DNA of 64,000 nt from Sapria himalayana (GCA_029783825.1 JAREIK010000781.1:992001-1056000), one strand, 5' to 3'. Numbered from the stretch's first letter, positions 50,266 through 60,673 are shown. Notes: generated by a model not told the origin, from the sequence alone. A program made the numbers and translations.

Positions 50266-50745
50266 TAAAATAGTGCAATTCACTTTCATCAAACTTTCAA
50301 GTTGCATAATACCACTATTAGGTTGTAGTGATTTTAATTGCAGCAAAGATAAACTTTTAAATGCTGGACATTGCATGGTTTGTCCGATCGGATCATGCCA
50401 TGCAGGCATAACACTAATTGCCCTACCGGCATAATTAGAGTTGGTGGGTCATGTTGGGTTAGGTTGGGTCAGATTTCAGATGACTAATCTAATAATCACA
50501 ATAAATTAAATTTAATTTTTTGAATTTTAATTATAATTTTTGTTTTCAGAATAATATATTATGATGGCGCATAATTTTTAAAATTCATTGTAGTTGGCGC
50601 CTTGGCTACCGAAAGAGAAGGCTCTGTGAGTCAGATTTCAGATTACTAATTTCCGATAGATAAAGGCGTCAGATAGCAGAAAAAGCGAAATCGTGGCATC
50701 TTGGAACCCTAGGATTTTGAAGAAACACGATCGTGCAGGAAGACG
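50266..50745. other. proximal upstream region of the zinc-finger gene
   Basis: AT-rich to about 50590, then gene-like composition through a probable 5' leader ending at the ATG at 50746. No specific promoter box is assigned. Confidence 0.4.
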
Positions 50746-50880
50746 ATGGCGATGGTTGCCAGCATAGATCTCAGAGGTGAATTGCAGTTTCCATGCTGGA
50801 AACCGACGACGCGAAGATATTCCCCTAGTTCTCCTTTCTTTGCTCCTGGAAACATCGGGAGAGAACTTCTTGCCAAACAG
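50746..50880 (+). CDS. ZNF511-like C2H2 zinc-finger protein, exon 1
   Basis: Encodes residues 1-45 of a predicted 253-residue protein (exons 50746-50880, 51292-51356, 51712-51910, 55139-55501). It starts MAMVASIDLRGELQFPCWKP and ends GRELLAKQ at a GTTGGT donor. Phase is zero. The N-terminus carries no finger; in ZNF511-type proteins the cysteines begin after a short acidic linker, as here. The first ATG in the good frame was chosen. Confidence 0.75.
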
Positions 50881-51291
50881 GTTGGTAATTCACAGATCAT
50901 CTCTATTTTCCCATGGATCGTCTAATTGACAATTGGAAGCCATAGATAGAAGCTTCGTGCGTGCGTGCAATAGAGTTCCCTTATTTGCACGTATATCAGC
51001 ACATTCGTATGCAGGTGTATGTATTTGTGCCCACACAAACACGCGCACAAACAGGTTTGTAATTAACAGATAATTCCCATGTCTTCTCCATTGGTTATAG
51101 AGAGGGTTCTCTTGTTTTCCTGCATATCTTCTCATTTGTTTGTAGATGTATTTATTTTCGCACCCACGCACATGTACACTTGCGTAGATATATGTGATTG
51201 TTTCTGCAGTATATGCTGTTTATGTGAACTGTGCTTGTGCTTACATGTTTATACATTCAGCGTAAAGCTAATTAAAATCCACCATGTCTAG

Positions 51292-51356
51292 GTTGCATTG
51301 GATTTAAGTGAAGATGAACAGCATATACTGCAGATGGTGGTGGAAGAACATGGAAG
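51292..51356 (+). CDS. ZNF511-like protein, exon 2
   Basis: A 65-nt exon reading VALDLSEDEQHILQMVVEEHG plus two bases of an arginine codon, between acceptor 'catgtctag' and a GTAC donor. It is an acidic linker helix. The split codon is completed exactly by exon 3. Confidence 0.75.
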
Positions 51357-51711
51357 GTACTCCTCCATTAATTATCACCATTTCAGTTTTTCTTTGTTAG
51401 CACAAGAAAAACCATTGCTTGGAAGAGTTAATCCTGAAAAATAATGATCAATGAAGATGAATGTGGTGTTTATCAAACAAATCAAAATGGGTAATCAAAA
51501 CATGATCATTTAAAAAATATGATCAATCAACAAATGTAAAAACAATGCCATGAATATTTTAAAATCAAAACATTACTTCACATGGAAATATAAACTTGTA
51601 ATTCTAAATTTGTGATTTTCTACTTTACTTTTTTTCTATCCTTCATCTCCTGCATGTGTTAATCATGATTAAGCTTCGATATTTCTAACTAGTGATGTAT
51701 TCAATAACTAG

Positions 51712-51910
51712 AGAGGTACTGTGCCCCATCGTTGGTTGTGGTGCATGGTTGCAATCCCTAGAGAACTTTGAAGATCATTACAAATCACGACACAGTGCCT
51801 CTTGTTCTAAGTGTTTTAGGGTTTACCCATCAACTAGACTTCTTGGCATGCATATATCAGAGGCCCATGATTCTTTCTTTCAAGCCAAAGTTGCTCGTGG
51901 ATATGCTATG
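51712..51910 (+). CDS. ZNF511-like protein, exon 3 (two C2H2 fingers)
   Basis: It follows the acceptor 'aataactag' and reads EVLCPIVGCGAWLQSLENFE with HYKSRH, giving a C-x4-C...H-x4-H finger. It continues with CSKCFRVYPSTRLLGMH and ISEAH, a second finger. It ends DSFFQAKVARGYAM at a GTATG donor in phase zero. ZNF511-type proteins combine fingers of this form and are reported as nuclear; the molecular role in plants is not settled. Confidence 0.85.
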
Positions 51911-52259
51911 GTATGTTTCATTAACTAAATTGTTGTGCTATCTTTTATTTTTTTATTCTTTTTTTTTTATTCTTTTTTATCAAAATTAAAAATAAGTTTG
52001 GGCAGGAATTATATTCAAAAGCTAATTCAAAGGGAGAGGGAGCCCAAGTCACATATATGCTTCACAATAACTTAACTCATCGATGCAACTCGAATTAAAC
52101 TTTTTAACACACGTCCTTAATGTATAGAATTGAATGCTTAGAGCATGAAGTTTATGTTACTAGACATTTTGTGGATGCTTTATAAAAATTTTGATATAAT
52201 ATTAGAAATGAGCTCGGATAGAACTCAGTCTTAAAAATTAGGTCAATGTGAGAAAAAAC

Positions 52260-52293
<34 letters not shown>

Positions 52294-52358
52294 AATAATT
52301 TAGTATCTCATTGATATGGGAAAATTTAACTTTCTAGAACAGATCTCATACTCATGAT

Positions 52359-52751
52359 TAGGAGTGCTTATAAGATGAGACAACTAACGAGTTACTCGAA
52401 CTCGACTCGATCAAAACTTGATTCATATGAGTTCGACTCGAGTGTGAGCTTGACTTGAAATACTAACAAGTCAAGTCGAGCAATTCGTAACTTGACTTGA
52501 AATGTTTATGAGAAACTTGAATATTTTTGTATATAAAATTTTAAATTTTTTTTTATTTTCTCTTTTTTAGGAGATGACATAAAATAATATATATTTATTT
52601 TTTTTATTGATAAAAAATCATATTTTTATTATTATTTTATTTAGTTATAAATATATATTTTTTTATAATAATTAATTTTTTTTTTAAAAAAAGATGTGAT
52701 AGAATATAATATTATTATATAAATTATATTAATAAGTCAGTATTATAAAAA

Positions 52752-52789
<38 letters not shown>

Positions 52790-52996
52790 CATCGATTCTC
52801 CTAAAGTTGATATATAATAATTAGGGGTGCTAATAAAATGAGGCAATTCGTGTATTACTCGGATTTTACTCGATCAAAACTCGGCTAAAATTTGATTCGA
52901 GTAAGCTTGACTCAAGCTCGAGCTCCACTCAAAATGTTAATGACTTAATTCGAGCTTAGTTGAACTTGAACTTGACTCGCTTCATTATCACACCTA
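52359..52996. mobile_element. non-autonomous hAT element (GCTCGA-rich family), copy B
   Basis: Flanked by ctcatgat (52351-52358) and ctcattat (52997-53004), seven of eight identical. Left end 'taggagtgcttataagat'; right end '...tcattatcacaccta'. It is colinear with 35138-35786 along its whole length, including the AT-rich centre ('gattctcctaaagtt') and the internal second terminus 'taggggtgctaataaaatg' near 52824. A TA run is at 52755-52787. It lies in intron 3 of the zinc-finger gene. Confidence 0.9.
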
Positions 52997-53004
52997 CTCA
53001 TTAT

Positions 53005-53910
53005 TTGACATATAGAAGATGATATTTACAAGACTAGATAGTTATGTGTAACCTATAAAGTGTTTGATATGTTATTAAAATGAGTTCGAGCAAAATTAAT
53101 CCTAAAAAATGGCTCAAGGGGAGAAGAATCTCAAATTACATAAATACCCTTTAAAAATTCAATGACTTGTCGATGTGAGTCAAATTTAACTATTCAACAT
53201 GTCTCTCTCATGCCCATAATTGGGATGCCTGGAACATTAAGATTATGGGATTGGGCAAATGTTGGCCGACAAAGCCTTCAATACTATATGACTTAGGTTT
53301 TTATTGTGTTCATGGTATTAGTAAAGTCAAATATAGGCTCGGCCATAACTTGATGGCTCATCAATGTGGTAGCCTTGGGGAAGAGGAAAGTAAAACTACA
53401 TTCTCTCTTATACAAAGATGTCGTAAAATTTTATTTTTTGGATTGTAATTACTTTATTGTGTTTTATGCAAGCATATGTTAAATGTGCAACAACTCTCTA
53501 GTACAGCGCCTCGCTAGCTAATAAATATACCTGCTTGAAGAGATGTGCATTATTGATTTTGATTTTTTTTATATTTTTTTATTCTTGACAATTTTAACTA
53601 TATATTAAAATTTAAATAGTTTCATTATTTTTTGTTGAATAATTTTTTTTTTTATTTTACTGATCAAATTAAATTCTAAATTATTTTTTTATGAAATTAA
53701 TATGCATCGTAGATTGTATTTCACTTCACTCAGACATATGTACCTTGTACCTTGGCTATATAACTTTTTTTTTGCACCTTGGTGCATCTTCGTGTTCATT
53801 ATGAGTTTTAAAACTATTAAAATCAAATCACATTATAAATTTAGAGTAAAATGTATTATAATTTCTCTCTCCTATGCATGGTCAGTATTGCAAAAACATT
53901 ATGTTCTAGG
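53005..53910. other. intron sequence without recognised features
   Basis: Ordinary AT-rich intronic DNA in zinc-finger intron 3. Short open frames show no family motifs. Confidence 0.4.
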
Positions 53911-55000
53911 TGCCCATCTATGGGTACTAGGAAGGTGTATTAAAATTGAGTAAAATATGTTCATATATGATCTCTCTCTCACTCTCTCTCTCTCTCACTA
54001 ACTCACTCTCTCTCTCTCTCTCACGTGCGCTCTCTCTCTCTATGTCACACACACACACACACACTCCCCCATTTCTCTCTCTCTATCTTTTTCTCTGTCT
54101 CTCTCTCTATCTCTTTCTCTGTCTCTCTCTATCTATTTCTTTCTATCTCTCTTGTCTTTCTATCTCTCTGTTTCTTTGTCTCTATATCTTATCGACTTTC
54201 TCTATCTTTCTGTTTCTGTCTCTCTGTGCATCTCTGTCTCTCAGCCTCTTTATCTTTCCATCTCTCAGCCTCCACATAACCGTGTAGGGGTCAGGCACGG
54301 CACGGAAGCACGATCGAGTCGGCTAAAAACGTGCCGGGCCAGCCCGACATGGCCTATTTGACACCTCTATATGGGTATTAGGAAGGTGTGTTAAAATTAA
54401 GTAAAATATGTTCATCTATGATCTCTGGCTCTCTATTTGCCTATATCTCTATCTCTTGTTGTCTCTCTTTGTCTCCCTCTCTCTTGCTGTCTCTCTCTTT
54501 TTGTCTCTCTCCATCACACACACACACACACTCTCTCTATCTCTATCACTCTCTCACTATCTTTCTCTCTTTGTCTCTCTTTTTCTCTCTCTATTTTTTC
54601 TGTCTCTCTCTATCTATTTCTCTCTATCTTTCTTGTCTCTCTATCTCTTTGTCTCTCTTATCTATTTCTCTCTATCTTTCTTGTCTCTCTATCTCTTTGT
54701 CTCTCATTCTCTCTCTCTATCTTTCTTTCTCTCCATCTCTGTCTCACATTCTCTCTCTCTCTCTATCTTTGTCTCATCATCACTGTCTTTCATTCTCTCT
54801 CTATCTTTATCTTTTTGTCTCTCTGTCATTCTGTTTCTTTGTCTCTCTGTCTCTGTCTTTCTGCTTCTCTATCTCTCTCTCTCCATGTCTGTCTTTTGTC
54901 TCTCTTTCTATGCCACTCTCTTTCTTTCTATCTCTCTCGATCTCCCATTCTATCTTTCCCCCTCTCTCTCTGCCTTTCTCTCTACCTCTCTTAGAATTAG
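53911..55000. repeat. duplicated ~450-bp block with CT-rich arrays in zinc-finger intron 3
   Basis: The phrase 'atgggtactaggaaggtgt' and the following ~50 bp (53918 on) recur at 54371 on with few changes, and each copy leads into a (TCTC/TCTA)n array (53970-54270 and 54430-54990) with a CA run inside. This is a tandem duplication of flank plus microsatellite. The long Ser/Leu frames here are repeat-encoded. Confidence 0.8.
54285..54369. mobile_element. nDart-like hAT relic
   Basis: 85 bp starting 'taggggtcaggcacggcacg' and ending '...tatttgacacctcta'. Both ends resemble the family terminus but the interior is nearly gone, and flanking octamers do not match. It separates the two copies of the duplicated block. 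Confidence 0.6.
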
Positions 55001-55138
55001 CTTTTGAGGATGAGTTAGGCCCAAGTTTAATTTATGATAAAAGTCATGAATGTGTTCCATCCGAGTCTTGAATCAAATCAAAGAAAGGATGGTCATTTTG
55101 GTATAATAACCTTGCTTTTTATCTTCTCGATGCGCCAG

Positions 55139-55501
55139 TTTGAATGCCTAGTCGAGGGCTGTGGCATGAAATTCAAGAATCACAGAAGTCGGCACCAACA
55201 TTTGGTAGACAAACACAAATTCCCTGCTTCATTTTGTTTCTTCAACAAGCTTCACCCATCCAGGAAGGCAAGAATTAAGCAGCATAGAAAGTTATCTTTT
55301 CGAAAGAAAGAACCCACTAGGGTAGATGTGGTGGCAGAAAGCGAAGCTGTTGATTCCCTTATTTCCTCCATCTCCAAGTTAAGCACCACAACTTCTTCTC
55401 CCTCCTCCATCTGCTTTGGGCACCGCCATAGCAGAGGCCTCCTGTTTGCCCCTCCATCTCTGCCCCCAAATAAATCTCCTTATCAAATCTCCCTAAGGTA
55501 A
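55139..55501 (+). CDS. ZNF511-like protein, exon 4 (third finger and tail)
   Basis: It begins after 'gatgcgccag' with FECLVEGCGMKFKNHRSRHQ, then HLVDKH, the third finger and the most conserved part of the family, followed by FPASFCFFNKLHPSRKARIK. A Ser/Lys-rich tail ends FAPPSLPPNKSPYQISLR with TAA at 55499-55501. The last bases 'ctaaggtaaag' also fit a splice donor, so a further exon is possible. Intron 3 is 3228 bp and holds a hAT element and CT arrays. Confidence 0.85.
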   Translation, partial: FECLVEGCGMKFKNHRSRHQHLVDKHKFPASFCFFNKLHPSRKARIKQHRKLSFRKKEPTRVDVVAESEAVDSLISSISKLSTTTSSPSSICFGHRHSRGLLFAPPSLPPNKSPYQISLR

Positions 55502-55543
55502 AGTCATGTATATATTATATGTGTGTGTGTGTGTGTGTGAAGA

Positions 55544-55786
55544 TAGAGGTAGCTATTGAGCATACCCAAGTGGCATGGTGGCTCACCCTTGACCAGCTAG
55601 GCTCATGGGTCATGAGTCGTGCAACTAGGACCCATGAAGTTGATTTAAATAATTTTTATTTTTTTTAATTTAAGATGGGCTGGCCCAGCCCGGCCTGCCA
55701 ATGATTGTGCTGTGCTTGGGCTTTTGCTGCTCAACTGGGCTGTTCCTTGGGCCATGCCCGGGCTGCCCGGCCTGTTTGACCCTCTA
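55544..55786. mobile_element. nDart-like hAT element downstream of the zinc-finger gene
   Basis: Left end 'tagaggtagctattgagc', right end inverse 'tagagggtcaaacaggc'. Flanks tgtgaaga and ggtgaata agree at six of eight positions. The interior has 'gggctggcccagcccggcc' words. A (GT)n run (55519-55539) sits at its left edge. Confidence 0.65.
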
Positions 55787-56359
55787 GGTGAATATGTGAA
55801 CAAATAATAAAAAGTCTAGAATTTCTCATTTGCTTAAATTTCATTAATCTCTATCTCTTATTTCTCATTGTTTCTAAAATCTCATTTATCATTATTTATA
55901 AAAAAAAATATTTATTTTAATGAGTGTTGTTTTGAGAAAAAAAAAATCATTTTTAAAAAATTAAGGAAATTTACATTTTTTGCCTCCAAAATAATAATAT
56001 TAATATTCTGTCAGCTCTTTGGCAAGTTTTTTCAAAAGAGAGATCCTTTAAAAGTAAAATATTTAAATTTGGAAGTTGTGTATATATGTATTTATTGAAA
56101 TTAGGAAACCATTATTAGTTTTTTTTTAAATTCTAATGTGTTAGTGGTGAGGTTTGCTTCTGATATTTTTGGGTCCCCAATTTAAAACGTTTTAAAAATC
56201 TTTTTTAAGAGGGTTTTAAAAATATAATTATTTTTGTTTGCCCCCCCCCCAAATTTAATTTTCCTAAAAAAATATTTAATTTTTTTAAAAAAAAATCTAG
56301 AAATTGAAAACGTATGTTAAAAAAATAATTAGCTTAAATTTGCCAAGTAGCATTGTCAG
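55787..56359. other. AT-rich spacer, nothing recognised
   Basis: Low-complexity A/T with a ten-base C run near 56242. No gene is seen. Confidence 0.5.
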
Positions 56360-56364
56360 GTACC

Positions 56365-56915
56365 ATGTTTTTTGGTGTGCCAAATATAAAAAATATATAT
56401 TATTGTGTGCAAATTTTTTTATCATTAAAAAAGTATATTAAATTTTAAAATAATTAAGTTTTAGAATGCTAAAATTAAATAACTTAATTTTATCCTCCTA
56501 AACTTATAAGCTTAAAAATTCATTTTTTTTTTTGAAAATGAAAATCATAATTTATTCAAAGTTTAATTTTATAATTCTTATAAAAACGCAAAGTAGCCAG
56601 ATGGGATTTGAACTTTTGTCCTCCACGTTATAATGGTTGTAATCAACTAATCGCCTAGTCACAAGTTTTCACATATGATTATATTTGTGTTTATAAATAT
56701 AAGTATTTTTAAACTGTTTTTGCAATCATGATTCCGAATTAGAAAAAATCATTTATAGGTTCGAAACAATTATTTTCAAATTTATTAAATCAGATTTTTT
56801 TTTTAATTTCAAAATATAAAATCAGGATGACTAATTTTAGTGTCCTGAAATTTAATTATTTTAAAATTTTATACAATTTTTTATTATGAAAAATTTAGCA
56901 TACCAAAACATTAAA
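56365..56915. mobile_element. inverted-repeat element with tRNA-like interior
   Basis: The left end 'tgttttttggtgtgccaaat' and the right end read on the other strand ('tgttttggtatgctaaattt') are similar, and similarity continues for about 100 bp, including 'taaattttaaaataattaa'. Between the arms, the minus strand of 56590-56665 looks tRNA-like ('ctaggcgattagttgatt' and 'agttcaaatccc' as A- and B-box-like words). No flanking duplication was found, so the superfamily is undecided. Confidence 0.5.
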
Positions 56916-56989
56916 TCTCCTACATCATTAGAATTTTTTAATTAGAACTCACCATTGAATACTTACAACATTTACTCTCTCTCTCATAC

Positions 56990-57610
56990 ATCCTCTCTCA
57001 CATATACTATGTATATGTTTGCATATATATGTATATATAAATATTCTCTCTCTCATCATTAGAATTACATAGATATATGTATATATGTACATATTATATA
57101 CGCACACACACATTTATATATACACACACACATGTAAAAACATATATAAATAAATACGTATGCTCACACACATTAGTAACACTCACATCTACTTTAGCAT
57201 AAGTGATAAAAATTTCCAATATATTAACTGATACACACACACATATATATGTATATATATATATATGTGTGTGTACATATGTATATGTACATATGTATAT
57301 GTATATATGTACATAAATATATGTACATTTATACATGTATATATATATATATGTACATGTATATATGTACATAAATATATGTACATTTATACATGTATAT
57401 ATATATATATGTACATGTATATATGTACATTTATACATGTATATGTATATATGTATATGTATATAAACATATATATATATATATATGTATATATGTATAT
57501 GTATGTATATATGTACATATATATGTATATATGTATATGTATGTATATATGTACATATATATGTATATGTATATATGTAATATGTATATGTAAAAATGTA
57601 TATATATATA
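56990..57610. repeat. TC and TATG/TACA compound microsatellite
   Basis: TC runs near 56970-57055, CA runs near 57103-57132 and 57232-57242, then long TATATG/TACATA arrays to 57610. Six frames stay open with Tyr/Ile/His/Met repeats and are not genes. It ends ~130 bp from the 3' end of the reductase gene. Confidence 0.9.
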
Positions 57611-57737
57611 TATCCTTCATTAGCATCTAAAAAAATATATGGTAATGAGAAATTGGAAAAAATATATCGGAGAGAAAAGATCCACAAGAATAAAACAGAC
57701 AATTGCTCAAGTCCAAACATCATCTCTCCATCTCTCT

Positions 57738-58730
57738 CTAAAAATCTTGATCCATCTTAAACACGTGTTGGGCGCCGTCACTCCCATTGAGACTGGACAT
57801 AACAATGGCCTTCTGGTAATCACCAACACGCTTATCAAAGAAATTAGTTTTGCCCTGCAACGAGATCAGGTCCATCCAATCAAATGGGTTGGACACGAGG
57901 AACGTCCTCTCGCAACCAAGAGCCACCAGCAACCTGTCGGCGACAAACTCGATGTACTGGCTCATCAGCTGCCTGTTCATCCCTACCAGCGCGCACGACA
58001 GCGCGTCGCACACAAACTCCCTCTCGATCTCCACTGCATCCCTCACGATCTCCCTCACCCGCTCCTCTCGCAGCTTCTTCTCCAGCATCTCGTACAGCAG
58101 ACACGCAAAATCACAGTGCAGTCCTTCGTCACGAGAAATCAGCTCGTTGGAGAAGGTCAGCCCCGGCATCAGCCCTCGCTTCTTCAGCCAGAATATGGCG
58201 CAGAAGCTCCCGGAGAAGAAAATACCTTCGACGCAAGAGAAAGCCACCAACCTCTCCGCGAAGCACTCCGACCCGTCGATCCACCTCAGCGCCCACTCCG
58301 CCTTCTTCTTCACGCACGGGATCGTCTCCATCGCTCGGAACAGCCGCCTCTTCTCCCCGGAGTCCTTGATGTAGGTCTCCAGCAGCAGGCTGTACATCTC
58401 CGAGTGGATGTTCTCGATCGCGATCTGGAATCCGTAGAACGCGCGCGCCTCGGCCACCTGGACTTCCTTCATGAACCGCGCGGCTAGGTTCTCGACCACG
58501 ATCCCATCCGATGCCGCGAAGAAGGCCAGCACGTGCGTTATGAAGTGCTTTTCCTCTGCCGTCAAGCCTTCCCAGCCCTGGAGATCATAAGAGAGGTCCA
58601 CCTCCTCTGCCGTCCAGAACGAGGCTTCCGCTTTCTTGTACATCTCCCATATTTGTGGATGCTGGATCGGGAACATGCAGAACCGGCCTAGATCCTGCGA
58701 GAGCAGAGGCTCTTCCTGCGCCTCCGCCAT
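57738..58730 (-). CDS. RNR2: ribonucleotide reductase small subunit (R2)
   Basis: An intact, intronless 330-residue R2 protein. Class Ia ribonucleotide reductase converts ribonucleoside diphosphates to deoxy forms; R2 holds the di-iron centre and tyrosyl radical and pairs with the large subunit R1. All expected residues are present: metal ligands Asp75 (FFAASDG), Glu106 and His109 ([10 protein letters not shown]), Glu168 (FSCVEG), Glu202 and His205 ([10 protein letters not shown]), and radical Tyr113. The C-terminus is FKMDQDF, the short tail that docks to R1. The N-terminus [20 protein letters not shown] is typical. The start is the ATG at 58728-58730; an upstream in-frame TTG is not used. 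Length fits the family (about 330-340 in plants). Codons are GC-rich compared with the flanks. Plant R2 genes are S-phase induced, and candidate sites are listed upstream. Confidence 0.96.
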   Translation of the reverse strand: MAEAQEEPLLSQDLGRFCMFPIQHPQIWEMYKKAEASFWTAEEVDLSYDLQGWEGLTAEEKHFITHVLAFFAASDGIVVENLAARFMKEVQVAEARAFYGFQIAIENIHSEMYSLLLETYIKDSGEKRRLFRAMETIPCVKKKAEWALRWIDGSECFAERLVAFSCVEGIFFSGSFCAIFWLKKRGLMPGLTFSNELISRDEGLHCDFACLLYEMLEKKLREERVREIVRDAVEIEREFVCDALSCALVGMNRQLMSQYIEFVADRLLVALGCERTFLVSNPFDWMDLISLQGKTNFFDKRVGDYQKAIVMSSLNGSDGAQHVFKMDQDF

Positions 58731-58745
58731 TTTCGACCTCAAATT

Positions 58746-58773
58746 TAGGGTTTCCGACAGGACCCATTTTATA
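58746..58773 (-). promoter_or_regulatory. RNR2 TATA box and telo-box
   Basis: On the minus strand, 'tataaaat' (58766-58773) lies 36 bp before the start codon, and 'aaacccta' (58746-58753), a plant telo-box, lies between it and the ATG. Telo-boxes are frequent in promoters of plant genes for cell division. The short spacing implies a very short leader. Confidence 0.5.
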
Positions 58774-58813
58774 CTAGCAACGAATGAGCGAACGAACTAA
58801 ATAACTACTCACG

Positions 58814-58832
58814 TGAAAAATGGCGCGCGGCC
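58814..58832 (-). promoter_or_regulatory. candidate E2F-type site upstream of RNR2
   Basis: 'aaaatggcgcgcggcc' contains the GGCGC core of the E2F site (consensus TTTSGCGC) with two variant flank bases. It lies about 90 bp upstream of the start codon. Tobacco and Arabidopsis R2 genes are known E2F targets, so the site is plausible but not proven. Confidence 0.35.
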
Positions 58833-59270
58833 TTTGAATTTAAAAAAATAAAACAAAATTATTATTTCTCCCCGAAATAAACACTGAAATAATAAGATGC
58901 TTTTCATCACGTGAGTATGTATTTTATTACTTTTTTAAATAATTTCAACTATTTTAAAGGAAAATAATAGGAAAAATAAAGCAAAAAAAAAAAAAAAAGG
59001 AATTAAAAAAAGCAAAGATAATAGTAGAACATGGCAAAACCTAGAAATAAATATTTATTCTTTTGGAAAGAAAAATACGCAGAAAGAAGCAAATAATTCA
59101 ACAAAAAAAATTAATTGCCTAGCTAACGTGGAGGAGGGGGCGGTGGTGGTGGAGGCAAATGAGATTTTAGAAATCCAACCCAAGCAACAATGCCAACAGC
59201 AAGAATTATCCATCCACAAATTTCATACTTCAGATCACTTTTCTTCTTCTGCGAGCCCTTTAAATCACAG
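58833..59270. other. AT-rich spacer upstream of RNR2
   Basis: A-rich DNA with a poly-A run (58983-58998). From 59120 to 59270 composition is gene-like: a frame reading EILEIQPKQQCQQQELSIHK precedes the minisatellite, but it has no ATG start and no recognised motif. Confidence 0.4.
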
Positions 59271-59275
59271 CAACA

Positions 59276-60165
59276 ACATGAACAAGAAAAACATGAACAT
59301 CAATACCAACAAGAATACGAGCAAGAACAACAAGAACGTGAGCAATAACAACAAGAACATGAGCAATAGCAGCAACAAGAACATAAACAAGAACAACAAA
59401 AATATGAACACAAACAAGAACAAGAACAACAAGAACACGAACAAGAACAAGAACACCAAGAATATGAACAAGAACAAGAACACCAAGAATATGAACAAGA
59501 ATATAAACAAGAACAAGAACATGAACAAGAACATGAACATGAACAAAAACATGAACAAGAACATGAACAAGAACATGAACAAGAACATGAACAAGAACAT
59601 GAACAAGAACATGAACAAGAACATGAACAAGAACATGAACAAGAACATGAACAAGAACATGAACAAGAACATGAACAAGAACATGAACAAGAACATGAAC
59701 ATGAACAAGAACATGAACAAGAACATGAACAAGAACATGAACATGAACAAGAACATGAACAAGAACATGAACAAGAACATGAACAAGAACATGAACAAGA
59801 ACATGAACAAGAACATGAACAAGAACATGAACAAGAACATGAACAAGAACATGAACAAGAACATGAACAAGAACATGAACAAGAACAAGAACATGAACAA
59901 GAACATGAACATGAACAAGAACATGAACATGAACAAGAACATGAACAATAACAAGAACAAGAACATGAACATGAACATGAACATGAACATGAACATGAAC
60001 AAGAACATGAACAAGAACAAGAACAAGAACAATAACAAGAACATGAACATGAACATGAACATGAACATGAACAAGAACATGAACAACATGAACACTGATG
60101 AAAACAAGAACAAGAAGAACGAAGAGAAAATGAACAACAACAAGAACATGAAAAACACAATAAAA
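59276..60165. repeat. AACATG/AACAAG minisatellite (6/12-bp unit)
   Basis: Roughly 850 bp of GAACAT and GAACAA hexamers, mostly alternating as a 12-bp unit (59570-60090), with CAACAAGAA variants at the edges. Because the units lack stop codons in most frames, one plus frame (Asn-Lys-Asn-Met repeats) and three minus frames (Val-Leu-Val-His, Phe-Met-Phe-Leu, Cys-Ser) stay open. The plus frame has only a GTG at 59128 as a possible 5' start. I do not call a protein. Confidence 0.9.
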
Positions 60166-60199
60166 AAATTGGGACAAAAGATTTTTAGAAGTTTTTGTT

Positions 60200-60560
60200 T
60201 TTGATTAATAAGAACCCGTAAAAAAAACTATAATTATGTTTGTGTCATCTACCTAGCATTTTAGACTTAATGAGATGCTTATTATATGCTTTCTTTTTTA
60301 ATCTCCCTCTTGCCGCCTCAAGCCCAGCCCACATGATCTCTCAGCTTATAATATGAGCCTCAAGGCCCCAGGATCAGAACAAAGAAGACTCCCATCCCAA
60401 CAGCATGATAGAGCAAACTGATACCCCAAGGATCGAACTCATGATCCCAAGATAAGAGCATCAAACCTCCCTACCAATCGAACTATCATGCTATTGGTTG
60501 AAAATTAGGCGTTTAATTTTAGTTTGTTAAATTTTGGTCATTAGTATGAATTATTGGAAT
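60200..60560. other. spacer with tRNA-derived SINE-like head
   Basis: On the minus strand, 60400-60500 contains 'gatagttcgattggtaggg' (A-box-like TAGTTCGATTGG) followed about 45 bases on by 'gagttcgatcc' (B-box GTTCGATCC), the internal Pol III promoter layout of a tRNA gene. No cloverleaf is complete, so it fits a SINE head. The rest is AT-rich; a TAA run lies at 60582-60600. Confidence 0.5.
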
Positions 60561-60673
60561 TTTAATGTTTGGGTCCTAATAAATAATAATAATAATAATA
60601 TAAAAGATCCAAAATAAAAAAAAAATCAAATAAATTGCATGGGGGGGAAAAATAGCACAATAAGAGAGAGGAC

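Noticed and set aside
54388..55071. 227-codon Ser/Leu-rich frame
   Set aside because: It is encoded by (TCTC/TCTA)n arrays and stays open in all three frames on that strand; no family motif.
56590..56665. functional tRNA gene
   Set aside because: Only A/B-box-like words are present; paired stems and the anticodon arm are not convincing.
57094..57723. 209-codon Tyr/Ile/His frame resembling a membrane protein
   Set aside because: It is produced by TATG/TACA microsatellite arrays.
57639..58487. 282-codon plus-strand frame over the reductase gene
   Set aside because: It is the antisense shadow of the R2 coding sequence, which has all catalytic residues.
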